A stretch of 64,000 bases of DNA from Sialis fuliginosa (Eukaryota; Arthropoda; Insecta; Megaloptera; Sialidae), in contig OY540810.1 in assembly GCA_961205875.1 (NCBI GenBank), forward strand, positions 5,146,001 through 5,210,000, given 5' to 3'. The position numbers and the translations under genes were made by a program. Of the stretch, positions 1 through 13,200 are shown piece by piece. The notes under the pieces were generated by a model. It searched no databases and was not told the origin of the DNA. It worked only from the letters and a program-made list of their open reading frames with translations. Numbering within the stretch: the first letter of the stretch is position 1; each line of letters starts with the position of its first letter.

Positions 1-2543
1 CCTGTATGTGTATGTAATATACTCAACATGTCATTACCAGAGCCCCGTATACTGGCGCCCAATGTTAGTGCCTAATATGGACATCTATGACAATGCCTAG
101 GTTCTGTTCAACAAATTATAGTGGATCACGGTATCGATAGTAAGTAACCAAGTTTGCAATAATTTCAATAAGAATTTAAGACAATATTATAAATAATGTT
201 TTAACGAAAACAATATTTTCTTATATAACTTATATTATATTATATTAATCCTAACTGTTTCTCTTTAAAAGAAAATATTCTTTTCATTATAAATAAAACA
301 TAGATTTCTTGGCCTAAATCATTTTTTCTACCAGTGTACCCCTAGTTATTCTATATTATTTTTTTAAATACTATACCTGTAAAAAATTATATAAGTATAT
401 GTGTACATTTATTTAATTATAATTAATGATAATTATCATTACTTCTAAATGAACTAAAACAATTTCTTGTTTAATACACTTATGAATATTCAATTCCTGT
501 ATTCATATACTACATAAACCACCCTCGGTAGGCCTATCAAGCTGATTCACAATTAGTCACCCTCTCATCCCGTCTATAGTGTCTGAATAGCAACTGGGAC
601 TAACAGTAACTCAATCCACCGTTGGTGATTTGATCTTCAAGCCGTACCATAAAACACTGTTTATATTACACCGTTACGGTGATTGAAGTCATTGCATTAA
701 TGTAATGGCCAGTGACTCATCAAATAACGAAGCTGAAAGTTCGGTTTTTGTCGCAGGTGATGTTTTTGACTATAAAAACCTCACAGTCAAGGCCAACTAT
801 TTTTTATTCACACATTTAGTCCCCGTATTAGGAACATATGAGGTTATAAAAAGATCGCATGAAAGTAATATGCATTCAAAACCGAATGAGATTTTTTTAC
901 TTTTTTTTATACACAATGTAGCTATTAGCATACGTATATGGTATTAATGCAGTTATTGTTTAAATATGTAATTTTTCCAAATATAGAATATAATATTAAT
1001 ATTAAATTTGCTTTACAAACTATAATACAAGGTATTTTAACATTTATAAGTTTAAAAATATGGTTTTGTTAGCTTATTTAGTTTTTAATTATTGTTATAA
1101 GTTTTAAATGTGTTTTATAGATACCGAAGAAGTCTGAAATACGACGAAACGTTTATAATAATTAATAATGTTATATCATTATAACGATTTTAATGACCTA
1201 AAACCTCGAAGCATAACAAAATAAAATCAAAAATGGTAATTTTCTTAAATTCTACATCCTATAATACAAGTTAACGCTGAATCGATTGCATAGAATTATA
1301 GAATACATGTAAATCCTTGTTATTTTTTTAGAGTTCCGAAGAAACCCTATTAATCTCACTTTGTCGTCCGTACGTCCGTCAGTCCTTTTCAGTCAAAGCA
1401 AAATATCTCGTTAATTATATAAGCTAGAAACTTGAAATTTTTACTGAACATATAAAATGATGCCCTCTAGTAAAATACGTCAAAATTTGTTGAAAAAATT
1501 TATTTCAAAAATATTAAGACAAAAATCATCGGTTATCTTTTTCTAGGGCGGAGTTTATATAGTTACATCATTTTAAATAAAAACACAAATATACGTCCAT
1601 TTCATTAATAATACTAAAAATAAGTAATAATACTTCAGAATATCAAATATTTATTGCCAAAAAATTTACTTCTACAATTTTCAATAGATTAACATAATTT
1701 TTTATCTAGCAAATGAGTTTCAAAATATCTGCCTTTGTTTGGTTCATAGAGAAATGATTTAAATATTATACTAATCAAATGGGAGGAGTCTACTCGGTTT
1801 GTGATAATCGAATCTGAATGAAAACTGGTCGACCACTTCTGTATGCGACTCTACAGTATAGAGATACAATAAAGAAAAAATGATATATATATGATATAAA
1901 TAAATAGAGAAACTCCTTAGTATTATAATAAATTAAGTATAATTAATTATGATGAGGTTTACTAAACTCTACGTATGCGTGAAAAGTAATGTGCTGACCA
2001 CGTCAGTTTATACAATCACTTTAAGTGTATTTAGAAACATATGAGATTGTAAAAACCTAACATGAAAGCGATACGCGTTCTAAACCGAATTAGGTTTTTA
2101 TACGTATGCCTTCGTTTTTTTGCGTGTAAATACAAGATCGTCAACATGTCGCTTACGTTAGTTTTTTACGATTTTTGTTTGATTTATGTGAAGACGTAAA
2201 CGATTTTATTTGCTATTTAACGTGTTTATTTATACGGATATCAGTTGTCAGAATTGTAATACATTTTTAGATATAAGTATATGACAATGTTATGTATTTA
2301 ATAATACATACAAACATACCTAAATATAAAACAATTGAGATCAATTTACAAAATAATGTACACTGTTTTTATTTATTAAAAAATAAAATAAAGTAACAAG
2401 TTTATAATTTGAGGGATTCCAATTTAAAAAGTTTTCCTTATCTAACCTACATATAAGATTACATATATATTTACTAGTAGAGGATATTTTACTATTTTTC
2501 ACATTTTTTTTTCTCTAAATTAACATAATAATTCGATTAGTAG
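1..2543. other. AT-rich DNA with a diverged direct repeat
   Basis: Apart from the frame at 705 nothing coding is seen. About 75 bp at 826-900 recur, diverged, at 2030-2105 (shared ACATATGAG...CATGAAAG...AAACCGAAT). At 1325-1480 there is a piece beginning AGAGTTCCGAAG with a CCGTCCGTACGTCCGTCAG tract, of the 'ggttccgta' repeat type seen again near 27330. Confidence 0.5.
705..947 (+). CDS. Possible 5' exon or chance open frame, low confidence
   Basis: 80-codon frame from an ATG in good context (GTAATGG), opening with an acidic Ser/Asn/Glu-rich peptide. The 200 bp upstream are richer in G+C than the neighbourhood. A weak CAG/GTGATG junction after codon 18 could be a donor. From about 826 on the DNA is a diverged repeat also present at 2030-2105, so the downstream part of the frame is unlikely to be coding. 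Confidence 0.15.
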   Translation: MASDSSNNEAESSVFVAGDVFDYKNLTVKANYFLFTHLVPVLGTYEVIKRSHESNMHSKPNEIFLLFFIHNVAISIRIWY

Positions 2544-2545
2544 TA

Positions 2546-2853
2546 AGGGAGAGTGGGGTATTCACGAACTTGAGGTAATCGCGAATTCAGTGGTTTCGGT
2601 GTCTTATAAGAGGAAAGCTAATGTTCTCTCTGCACTTACCGACAGAGTGATTATCCCATCACGAACTCTTAATTAAGGTTTTATTTTTTTCTTAAATGTT
2701 AATTTTGTTCTTATTTTTTATTAAAATTGATAATTAAAATTTATAACTAATGGATAATATAATAATAATATACAATACATCTGTTGGTTTCATACCCAGG
2801 TTTTAATTTATTTGATTTTTTCGGTAGGTATTCGCAATTACCCCACTCTCCCC
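2546..2853. mobile_element. TA-flanked MITE with GGGAGAGTGGGGTA ends
   Basis: 308 bp. The left end AGGGAGAGTGGGGTA and the right end GGGGAGAGTGGGGTAATT (reverse complement) form imperfect terminal inverted repeats, and TA lies directly outside both (2544-2545 and 2854-2855). No coding capacity, so non-autonomous. Confidence 0.7.
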
Positions 2854-2855
2854 TA

Positions 2856-5800
2856 AGTGTATCTTTATTCTCATTTATCCGTGAAGTATATTTTTTATAA
2901 AAGTAGTTAATACGTTTTTCTTTTTTTAAAGGTAAATGTTAACTTTTTAACGTTCACTCGAAAATTGTTCTCGCTTTATACCTTCAATTCTATTATGTAA
3001 TACACATTTCCTAGTTTTCTGCTGTGTATTTAACTAAATCAACAACGTGTACTGTTGAAATATTTTTTTGTTACTTTTATTATTATTCTTAGACCTGTAA
3101 TACGTTTTCACATTTATTATTTCTATACATTTAATCTTATTGAATAAAATTTCAGTCACAAAAGTAACTACGATTTCTAATCTTTTATTTATTTTTTGAC
3201 GCGTATATAATTTTGCATTGTATTTATAGGCACAATAAAATTTCTAATAAAGGATATTTAGTTAGAACATGCCAATGTGACCATGTTTTATTTGATCAAA
3301 TTTTGTATTTTAATGTAAACTGTCGCAATGTATGATTTTATTTTATTTTAATAAGAAAAGTTTGATATATATTAGCTCTCATACGAAATATATGTTTTAA
3401 AGATAGAAAAAAAACTTTCAAAAACACTTTTAGAAAAGTTTCGTAGGTTTCAGTTTCTGTTTGTTGAAAAAACTTTAAGAATATAAATCATATTGATGAA
3501 AATAATATTATATTGTATATAAGTATCAAGATTTAGGTAAGTCTTGGTTTTTATAATTGAAATATCTTCTTGGTCTCGAATTTTACAAGTGACATTCTCG
3601 TCTCTGCAAAAAAATAATCGTTCTCGTCTCTTACACATATGTTTTAGTATTAAAGTAAACTATTTTAATATTATCAAATTCAAAATATATTTTCTTGTTT
3701 GCTACACAACAAAATTGCCACTTGACTCTATGCAGTTGCATGCCCGTTTGCAACTTTAAAAATAAGTTTAAAAAGTTGTTTTCTTTACTGTATTTAAAAA
3801 TGTATAGGGTTTGTTGCACTTTTGCCAAAAAGACACGATGCTGCTGTTTTGTTTTTTCGGTCTAAATACAGCATTATTGCAGGGAATTATAGGAAAATTT
3901 CAATGATTTTTTAGTTCCCGAATTTCAGGAACAATAAAATTAATTCACGCGAATTTGGGAATACCAATTGCATAATTATCTATTTTGTTAATTACCTATT
4001 ATGTTTTAATTTTTAATCTAATTTTTAAATACAGAACTTCATTGTTTTTTCATTTGCTACACACAGTTTATGTAATGAAAAATTAAAATTAAATAAATAA
4101 AACAAACCAATGCAATAAAAATATGGTAATATTTATTTTAAGGGTAAATAAATATTAAAGTAAAGTTAATAAACAATTTTATATTATATTCGTCCATATA
4201 AAATGAAAATTCAAAGAACATAATTTTGATGTTTATCTACTTCCATATTTACATTCACAACAGCCAAGTTACTACTATCTTATATTATAAATGTCTGCAA
4301 GAAATATTCATTTTATCATATTTCTTACACCATCCTTAAATTCTCTGGACTCTCAAATAAACCTCAACTTGGAAGTCAAAATACATCTATTTGACGTTAA
4401 TGTAATGCCAATATGACAGTCGTGTGACAGTTAAATAAAATAGATGTCGTTACATATCAGTATTTTATTTATCACAAAAATACGCAGATGCGTACCAATA
4501 ATTTTCTTAATATAATGTTAAATTTATTTTAAATATCAGATCTTTTGAGAATTAATTCATATTGGTATTTTTTTATTCCATTTCCATCTGAACATAAAAC
4601 ACAAGGTTATGTATGTATTTTTACGATAAAAATAAGTAATAAATACAAGAAACATTGTAATATTGCAGTATCTTACAGTCAAATATAAATTTTTACATTG
4701 TGTAATAAAGAGTTTTATAACATTTTATAATATTAAAAAGGCCCCTTTTTGTCTTTCTGGGGCTCCCCAATTACATCCAGAGCCACCAGGGCTCCCTTTG
4801 ATCTCCCCATTACCGCCAACGGAGCCGACAACCGCAGTTTGGGAATCAGTGGTCTAGACTCTAGAAAACAGAACATTAATATGAACGTATCATTTAATTG
4901 CATCTATATGAACTGATATTGAGTTTATCAGAAATTAAGAGAAAACTATGGTACTAAAAATAAATAGAAAAACATTACTTTATTTTCAATACATCAATAA
5001 TATCATAATACTACATATATTTTTATGTTCACATAAATACAATTTTCTGGTTGACTTAATTACATCATAAGTTGTAACCGAAATTGTGCACAAGTAAAAT
5101 ATACTAATTGTAAATACAAGTACATTTACAAAAAATACAAGTACTTTTTACAAAAACGTACTTAAATAGTTACTATAAATAGTACCTACTTAAAAACATT
5201 AAAAATGTAATAAAGTATCTAGTATAAGTACAATTATCTGTGCACGTACTTAAGTACTTGTTAAGTACGTATTTGTAACTTGTGTATAATATCTTTAAGA
5301 TTAATTGATACAATCTTTTCATGTACATCTCTTTTCGCATCACAAGTTTTTGTACCGCTGATATAACGTTTCTTTGTACTACCCTATTTCATTACAATTT
5401 ATATAATATGATTTTTCATTTCACTGACAGTATAGTGTTACGGAAGACAAAAGTATTGAATTAATTATACTCATACACAAATAAACGTTAGAGGGTAGTC
5501 ATGCGCGCTAATCATGAGAAATGTAATTAATATTTACTTTTACATTCCGAGTTTTTTTTTTACATTTAATAATATTAAATTATGTTTATTTGCATCAATC
5601 GGAGAACGTAATATTTTTTACAGACAATATGCATAAAGTCTAATTATTACATATATTAAATATATTTAAGAACATAAAACAAAATCTAAAACTCTAAATC
5701 AAACTAATCTATTTACCTACCTATACATTTTTAGTTAGTAGGTATTTTGATTGTTTTCTATATGATACCTACGTCAAAATTAAAAAACAATAATCAATAT

Positions 5801-6166
5801 TAGGAAAAATACTACTATTAAGAAATTAATTTGAAATAATATAACTGGAAGTAACAGTAAAATAGTATTTTTTTAAAGAATTTTTCAAAGCTATAAAAAT
5901 GTTCTGTACATATTTACACTTTTAAGGTAAACATAAGTTGAACATATCACTACCAGATTATATTTTCATACCAAACGTTATAATATATGCAATATTTTAT
6001 ATTACTTTGTCGGTTTTATAAAGGAACTACTTTATGCTACTGAAATGTTTCTTTTATTTCTGTTATCAATAAAAATGTAATTTCAATACCATCCATTAGA
6101 ATCAATATGGTAGATAGAATAAAAATTAATTTAAAAAACTACCATGAGTGCCACGGGACTTTCTTA
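2856..6166. other. AT-rich intergenic DNA with repeat fragments
   Basis: No gene. It includes a partial copy of a small dispersed MITE (3805-3880; see 11590 and 34611), a GC-richer element tail near 4738-4860, and a cluster of ACAAGTAC words (5085-5285). Confidence 0.5.
5085..5285. repeat. AAGTAC-motif cluster with short inverted ends
   Basis: Several AAGTAC/GTACTT words in 200 bp, opening with GTGCACAAGTA and closing with TTGTAACTTGTG. A related shorter piece lies at 39768-39822 in the opposite sense, ending in the same GTGCAC word. Probably remnants of one small element family. Confidence 0.4.
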
Positions 6167-6168
6167 TA

Positions 6169-6578
6169 CAGGATGATTTACAACTAGTGTGAAAAAATTT
6201 AACAGTAGATCGTGGATGAACAAACTATGCCAATTTTAGTGTATTTTGTGTCATATAATCTTTTACAAGTACCCAACTCAGAAAAAAATTAAAGAACAAA
6301 AAAATACTTGACAAAAATCGGCGGGCCTACTGGCCCCATACACTCCTGGTCTAAATTATGATTGTTTGATATTGGAAATCGATAACACTTATTAATATTA
6401 ACTCTCTCATAATGGGTTCTCTAGATATTAAATAAACACTAATTTTTGTCAAAATTTTTAGAAGGATGTAGCTCCTTCATGAAGAATTTCCGGACATAGG
6501 TTCATATAAAGTTTTTTGCTTAGAATTACATCCTCGATCTACTGTTAATTTTTTTTACACTAGTTGTAAATCATCCTG
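6169..6578. mobile_element. Tc1/mariner-type MITE, 410 bp
   Basis: Inverted ends of about 40 bp starting CAGGATGATTTACAACTAGT (imperfect), with TA duplicated at 6167-6168 and 6579-6580. The sequence before it (CACGGGACTTTCTTATAC) also occurs near 56116, so it inserted into an older repeat. No transposase. Confidence 0.8.
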
Positions 6579-6580
6579 TA

Positions 6581-7776
6581 TATGTGAATATGTATGTATG
6601 TAATATAATACTGATAGTAAACTTACGTGTTTCTAATAATATAAAATAAATCTTTCTAGCTTACTTATAAAAGATATGAAAAATGAATGCAAGATAAATT
6701 ATAAAAGATAATATTGGATTCCTCAAGATCAAAATGAATATTCTATCAAAATGTCATATTCAGAGAAAATCGGCTTTCTTCCTGATACTATATTTCATAT
6801 ACACACATGTATGTATAATATGAGTATATATAGAAAGTAAAAAATTGTAATTATATAAGTCATAGATATCTATATTCTTTTAAGTAATTAAAAATAACCT
6901 TTCAGACATTAGATGAAGATCGATGGACTGAAAATAAAAAAAAGTACAAAAATAACAACAGTAACAGTTTATTAACTACCGTTCTCGTGTACTTATGTAG
7001 TTATGTATTTGTTTTTCGCTAAGAGAAAAATATAATTATACTAAATACACAAGAATAATTTTGTTAGTAAATGATAATTAATTGTCACTGCAGAGAACTC
7101 TGACTAATTTAAAAGCTAGAACTGCAGAATGTTTAACTATGATAAGTTTGTTTACAGTAGCGTACATATATAAATATAAACAACACTCTTAACAACTAAA
7201 GAAAATATATTTTGTACATGCAGTCCTCATTAAAACAAATTCTAATTACACATTAAGGAATTTCAGAAATAACATTAAATTCATATTTTTATATTTAAAA
7301 AAATATATACAGGGTTTGTCGAAAGTAAAGACAAGGCAATTTATTTGTGTAGCTATCATTTATACCAAAAAAGTTCAACGGGAAATTTAAGAGCACTTTT
7401 TAGAAAGCTTTTTGCTTTTTATTTTATTTCATGAAAATTATATTTGGCATCATTGGAAAGACATGATTTTTCTATTTACTGTGATACATAAATAACATCT
7501 AAGTGTGTATTTGAAAAAATAAGTACCTGCTATAACAGCTCATCAACTAATGGCGCTTTACATTTACATACAGGTTCAATTGCCATTAATTCTCGACACA
7601 ATGGTGATTATTTCGGAGTTGCTCCCCAATTGGCTTTCAATATATTAACAACTAGTGCTTCAACTATACAACATTTCCGAGTTATGATATACACCTAGAA
7701 CTGAACGTGATTAAGTAACTTTTGGTAAGGCTGTAATTAAATTATTTAATCAAAAATTGTAAAATGTCACATAAAC
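6581..7776. other. AT-rich DNA with a TACAGGG-ended repeat piece
   Basis: No gene. From about 7309 to 7495 there is a repeat starting TACAGGGTTTGTCGAAAGTA, matched with divergence at 42963-43150; it resembles the end of a Tc1/mariner-type element. Confidence 0.45.
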
Positions 7777-7997
7777 TGAATCAGTGAGAATTCCACTAAT
7801 TCATTCAGTGAACGTAAAAGTCACTGAAAACCAGTGGTCTATACCAGTTCTCACTGATTAACCAGTGATTTTAACCATATTAATCCTTGCAAAATGGATC
7901 CGCTGATTTGTTCAGTGATGATCCACTGATTAGCAGTGTTTATCATAGTGCAGAGTAGGGCATAGTCACTGATCATCAGTGACTATTCACTGATTCA
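7777..7997. mobile_element. Small element packed with CACTGAT motifs
   Basis: A perfect 11-bp inverted pair TGAATCAGTGA / TCACTGATTCA bounds 221 bp. Within it CAGTG/CACTG recurs about a dozen times in both orientations, mostly as CAGTGA/TCACTG. The arrangement resembles the subterminal transposase-binding repeats of a cut-and-paste element. No coding frame and no clear target duplication. Confidence 0.5.
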
Positions 7998-8250
7998 CTT
8001 TAAGAGAGTACGTAGAATGTTGTTTTTTATGTAGTTTTACTTTTCAATCCATTATTTATTAGCTATGATTTAATTATTTTCAATACAGTTGGACTCCTAT
8101 AAGTTCGAACCATTTAAGTTCGAGTTCCCCTACATCGGAGGAGAAGTTGTTTCCCTCACTCCTTACCGTCTTTGTGTGATGCCCAGTACGCTTTGCAATA
8201 CTGAGCATGAGCAAACCACGCGTAAACGTTGAGAAAATAATTATTCAAAT

Positions 8251-9346
8251 CAGTGGCGAAGCGTCCATGGAAGCAGTGCTTCCCTTTCTTTATGGGTAAA
8301 TTAATACTAATCTGTGTTTTCAGTTAATAAATAATTTAAAAATATTATTAGAATATTCATCTTTATGCGCAACCCAAAAATTTTAACCAAAAGTCAAAAA
8401 TAGCACTTAATATTAATTTACACGTTCAATTATAAAACTATAATAAATCTACGTCTTATTTTCTTGTATTTTAGTCGATATTTGTATGACGAGTTGAAGT
8501 TCACTGTAGAAAATTTCACTAAAAAATTTAGAATTTTTGATTTCATTAAAAGTATGTTTATTGTATAGAAAATGACGAGAAAAGTTGTTTGTTTCAAACC
8601 GCAGGTCTGTATCTCAAACCGTTCTCGAGATATAGCCTTTCAAAGTTTTAGTTTTTTCAAATTTTTGGAGAAAAAAGGCCATAACTTTTGAACGGGTGAT
8701 CGGAATTGATTTTAGTTGACGGATTTGGAATCAGCGTGTTAAAATCTATATAATGGCATGTATCATACCTTAAAACTCGAAAAAAAAAATTTCGCGAAAA
8801 ATCGAAAAAATTCAAAGGGGTATACCTTAAAAAAAATGTCGATTTTTAACAAAAAAATTTTTGTCGGATTTTAAAATATTATACATGTCATTATATAGAT
8901 TTTGACACGCTGATTCCAAATCCGTCAACTAAAATCAATTCCAATCACCCGTTCGAAAGTTATGGCCTTTTTTCTCCAAAAATTTGAAAAAACTAAAACT
9001 TTGAGAGGCTATATCTCGAGAACGGTTTGAGATACAGACCTGCGGTTTGAAACAAACAACTTTTCACGTCATTTTCTATCCAATACACATACTTTTAACG
9101 AAATCAAAAATTCTAAATTTTTTAGTAAAATTTCCTGCAGTGAACTTCAACTAGTCATACAAATATCGGCTAAAATACAAGAAAATAAGACGTAGAATCA
9201 TTTAGTTTCTATATAAATATATAACAATTTATTTAAAAAGGTAAAAGCTTGAACTAAAGCTGTTTCATAACTAGTTTTCTTGTTAATAGGAGGGGGAGGA
9301 TTGATAAAATATACTTCCCTTTTAAAAATTTCACGCCTTGCCACTG
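8251..9346. mobile_element. hAT-type element carrying a palindrome, nested in the pogo-like element
   Basis: Starts CAGTGGCGAAGCG and ends CGCCTTGCCACTG. Flanks are ATTCAAAT (8243-8250) and ATTAAAAT (9347-9354), an 8-bp duplication with one mismatch. The element contains the foldback 8448-9196 and no transposase. Confidence 0.65.
8448..9196. repeat. 749-bp near-palindrome (foldback)
   Basis: Arms of about 310-320 bp (8448-8765 and 8880-9196) are inverted copies with few mismatches and small indels, separated by about 110 bp. The outer words are TCTACGTCTTATT and AATAAGACGTAGA. Both arms contain the same CCTGCGG/CCGCAGG core and CTCGAGA word. Confidence 0.85.
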
Positions 9347-9993
9347 ATTAAAATGGTTTCACAATTATATAAATAAAAATATACGTACAACGTTATTAAA
9401 CAGACGAAAAAAAACAATATGTATTCAAATATTTGCATTAGTATTCAAATAAAACTCAAATATTATTATAGTCAATATCTTTTTCTGAAGACGCCATATT
9501 TTACAAATGATGAACTGTCATATAACTTTTAAATTTTACCACCAGAGTATTATTCACGTGGGTTATGTTTGATAGCTCTGAGCAAAGTGTGCGAGTGAGA
9601 GAGAAAGCTATTTCCATCTCATTTCATTAGATCGGTATTGTGATGGAAGGGGTACCCTGTATCTTCTAATTCTTAGAATTTACGATCCCGTAGCTTAGAA
9701 CTTATAGGAGTCCTACTGTAATTGAGAATTTATTTACTCTTTTTTTTTCAAAGATACGACTATGTTATCCAGTGTTGGTTTCAGGCAAGGTCGAAGAATA
9801 GTGATCGTCCGGTAGGCTAGGTCAGGTGGGGCGGCAGACAGCCACACGGAGAAAAATTAAACTCAAATTCTAGTAAAATTTATTCATTTTTAAGAAAAAA
9901 ATTACAAGCATTGTAATTAAGAATGAAAACGACAAGGCAATGTAGTAGTTTTTCTTCCAAAAGATCCGAAATTGTATTGAGTAGTTTAATTAA

Positions 9994-10225
9994 CCCTTTG
10001 AACGCATCCATATAGTGAAACAATTGTTCTAATATAAAAATGTGTACATTTCCCTCGAAAAATCAAAATGTTCTATTTTTTATTTACATTTTCTTTTCAT
10101 TATGTCAATTTTGCGTACAATAAAAAGATAAAAATCGATTTCCACGAGTTATGTACTTATAGTCGATTTTTTCGTGGAAGAAAAAAAAACACAATCGACT
10201 TTAGTGGATTTATGCGTCCAAAGGG
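9994..10225. mobile_element. piggyBac-type MITE, 232 bp
   Basis: TTAA duplicated at 9990-9993 and 10226-10229. Ends CCCTTTGAACGCATCC and, reverse-complemented, CCCTTTGGACGCATAA are inverted repeats that continue imperfectly inward. TTAA with CCC ends is the piggyBac signature. No coding capacity. Confidence 0.75.
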
Positions 10226-10229
10226 TTAA

Positions 10230-13200
10230 ACTCCGAAGTACGGATTGAAAATTATAAATTTTTATAAGTTGTGTAGCCAAATATTCAAATGCTTATTGAA
10301 ATATTAATATAGGTATTTTTTTATTTTTTTTTAATAAATATATGGAGTAATTAAATAGATTTTAATAATTGACTTGATTTTATGATTTTCCTTGGGAATG
10401 GGAAAAAAATCTCGTCCAGGGTGTCAGACTCGCTTAAGCTGACTTGGATGTTATGTTATGTTTATGTCACTGTAAAGAGAAAAATGTACATACCTCCAAT
10501 GATATGAACTATGGCCTATAATGTAATTTAGAAAAAAAATTCATGGCGTCATAGCTAAAAAGAAAAAATAATGTCTAAGAAATTTGCTTCAATTTTCATT
10601 GAAATATTTGATACTTGTACTAATTCATCGCCGGGTCCTTACTTTTGGCTGTATATAATATTGAATTTTTCTTTTAATTCCATAAAAGTTAAAATTTCCT
10701 CATATAAAAATGTGGTTTAGAAAAAGCAGCTCAATGTCATGTTTCAATTACAATTAAAGCAAGACCATTGCGTCAAAAACAATTAATATCGTTGCAGTTG
10801 AATACATCCATAATATAATAAGACACAAGCCTAAAATAACTTAGTCTGAGAAACTTGTAACAATAAAAGACAAGGAGGGGTTGAAGGGAGTGACATGAGA
10901 AAGAGAAAGAGAGGTTCAGCATTACAGATGAGCCAATGCCCCTATCCGAGCCTGATGAATATGTCTGGTTAATTTACATTTTGCACGCTGTAAATTACGT
11001 AAAAGTGTAAAACCGTTTTAGAGTCTGCAGTTCGCGTTGTTTTATACAGAATTTATTGAGATTTATTTTAATCGATTGTTGCAGATAGGGGAGAATACTT
11101 CAAGTACAGTTGTTTATTTTAATAAGATTTTCACGACCTCGCCTTAACATAAACTCAATAACTAATTATAAAAAATCTTGGCATTCTACATAAAATTCCA
11201 GTATCCAAAACGCTTAGAAATATATTTTTAATAAGACATTTAAGGGTTAAGTGGAGTTAATGAAAATCTCATCGCTAATATAGTATATTTTATATCTCTG
11301 GTTTTATAATTCCTTTTTGGTAGATTAACTTTCTATTATACTATCATATAGTACATATTATTTATTAAGTTTTTATATAAATAGTTTAACTATCCACAAA
11401 TGAAAATAAAGTGGCAGAATATTACACGAAATTACCCAAGCGATTCGAAGCTAACATAAATAAAAATTTAATCAAATAAATAAATAATAAATAAGTGAAT
11501 TATATATTCAAGAGCATAAGGAGTAACAGAAATTTGATTTTTATTTTATTCAGATCAGATACAAATATTATAAGATATAAAAAACAATACAGCAACATCG
11601 TGTCTTTTTGACAAAAGTGCAATGGGCCCTATACATTTTTAAATACGATGTGTTTTCAAATACCGTGTTGCTGTTTTGATTTCTTTGGTCTAAACACGGC
11701 ATAAGAGATGCAAACTGTTTCGATTACATAAAAAAAAATTATTATTACTTTTATCCGATATTACTTTTACTCCACTTCCATGAGTAGGTACATTTTCTGA
11801 TAAACACTTATTATTTTTTTCTGACCGTTCATTTAAGAAATACGTTAAAGCCCAGAGCCAAATAGAAAACGGGCTCCCAATTTTTTTTAATTAGGTGTAT
11901 TGAATAAAAAAGTATTTATTTCCCGTTATTTAGTATTATTTTAATTTTTTAACATACAAAAATCAACATTCGTAAAAAAATAAACTCTGTTTATTTTTGT
12001 TTACATTTATTTTTTGTCGGTCAAAACAAATCACCGCGGGCCACACAAAAAACTAAGAGGACTGTGGGATGTTCACCGCATTAAAATAAATGGTTATTTA
12101 ATGATATCTAAAAATATCAGGTACATTTTAAATTTTCAAATCACTTTTCTGATAAATCTGGTTTTTGCAGGTTTCATTTTATGACATAAGACAATCGATA
12201 CATCCATTGAACATTTAAGTATATATATGTATAAGCTGTACCTTAAAAATTGTTTGATCAACAAATCCTTGCACACTTTCAGGATGCCTCCAGTACTCTT
12301 TCAGAAATGAATTTAACAGAAGAATTTAAACTTGCAAATATTATTGGTGTTTTTTTTAAGCAAAGGGGATATTAAAATACTTGATTAGTTACGCGTCCCA
12401 CTTTTGTAACGATATGAGTGCATGAAATGTAATTATTTATTGCGCACAGTCAAAAAATATAAATTCTGCGATACTTTTTCTGAGAAAAAGTCATATCGTG
12501 AATGGGCATACATATTTATGTAGGCGATGAAACAAAGATAAAAAGATAAAAAGATATATAGTCAGAGTAATTTTGGGGTAATTTAACACGATCAGTTTGC
12601 AAAATTTATTTCATTAAAATTAAAAACTATAAAGTAACATACATACATTCGCTTGTCAAAACACTGTTATTTTTTATGTTGGAAATCGATCGAGCAGTAG
12701 ATTTATACCGCTAAAGACACAAACGCTGTATGATGGTAATTGAAAATGTACGTAAATGCGAAAAAGAATCAAATATGAGTGTATTTGTAACTAATCAAAA
12801 ATTATTCTATTTAGTTCCATAGCAATCCTACTAATCTCAACAAGGTATGTGAGGTAATATGGTAGATTTCAATCATTAGAATTTGACTTTATTTTTATTT
12901 TTTCTAACTCAAAAATTGCACCTGCAAGGAATTCCAAACAATGCTTCTACTTAGCGGTATACCTGCATAAAAATACCAACTAATTTCAAATTTGAATTCA
13001 TTTCACCGATGCGGCATTACACTATGCACATTTGCACCATCCGAAAGCGAATGTAGCTTATTGTTCCGGCAACCATTGCATACGACAGTGATAATTTAAC
13101 GCGGCCCCGTGTTTTTACTATTATCAGAAACAAAGAAAGAGACATTGTTTCATTGAGTTAATACGCAATGCACATACAAAATGTTCATGCAAAGCTTCTG

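Larger units (their letters stand above)
8086..9718. mobile_element. Pogo/Tigger-like element remnant, 1.6 kb, with nested insertions
   Basis: Ends CAGTTGGACTCCTATAAGTT and, reverse-complemented, CAGTAGGACTCCTATAAGTT, with TA at 8084-8085 and 9719-9720. The CAGTxGGACTCC start is typical of pogo/Tigger DNA transposons. Two thirds of its length is a later hAT-type insertion (8251-9346). What remains is non-coding. Confidence 0.7.
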
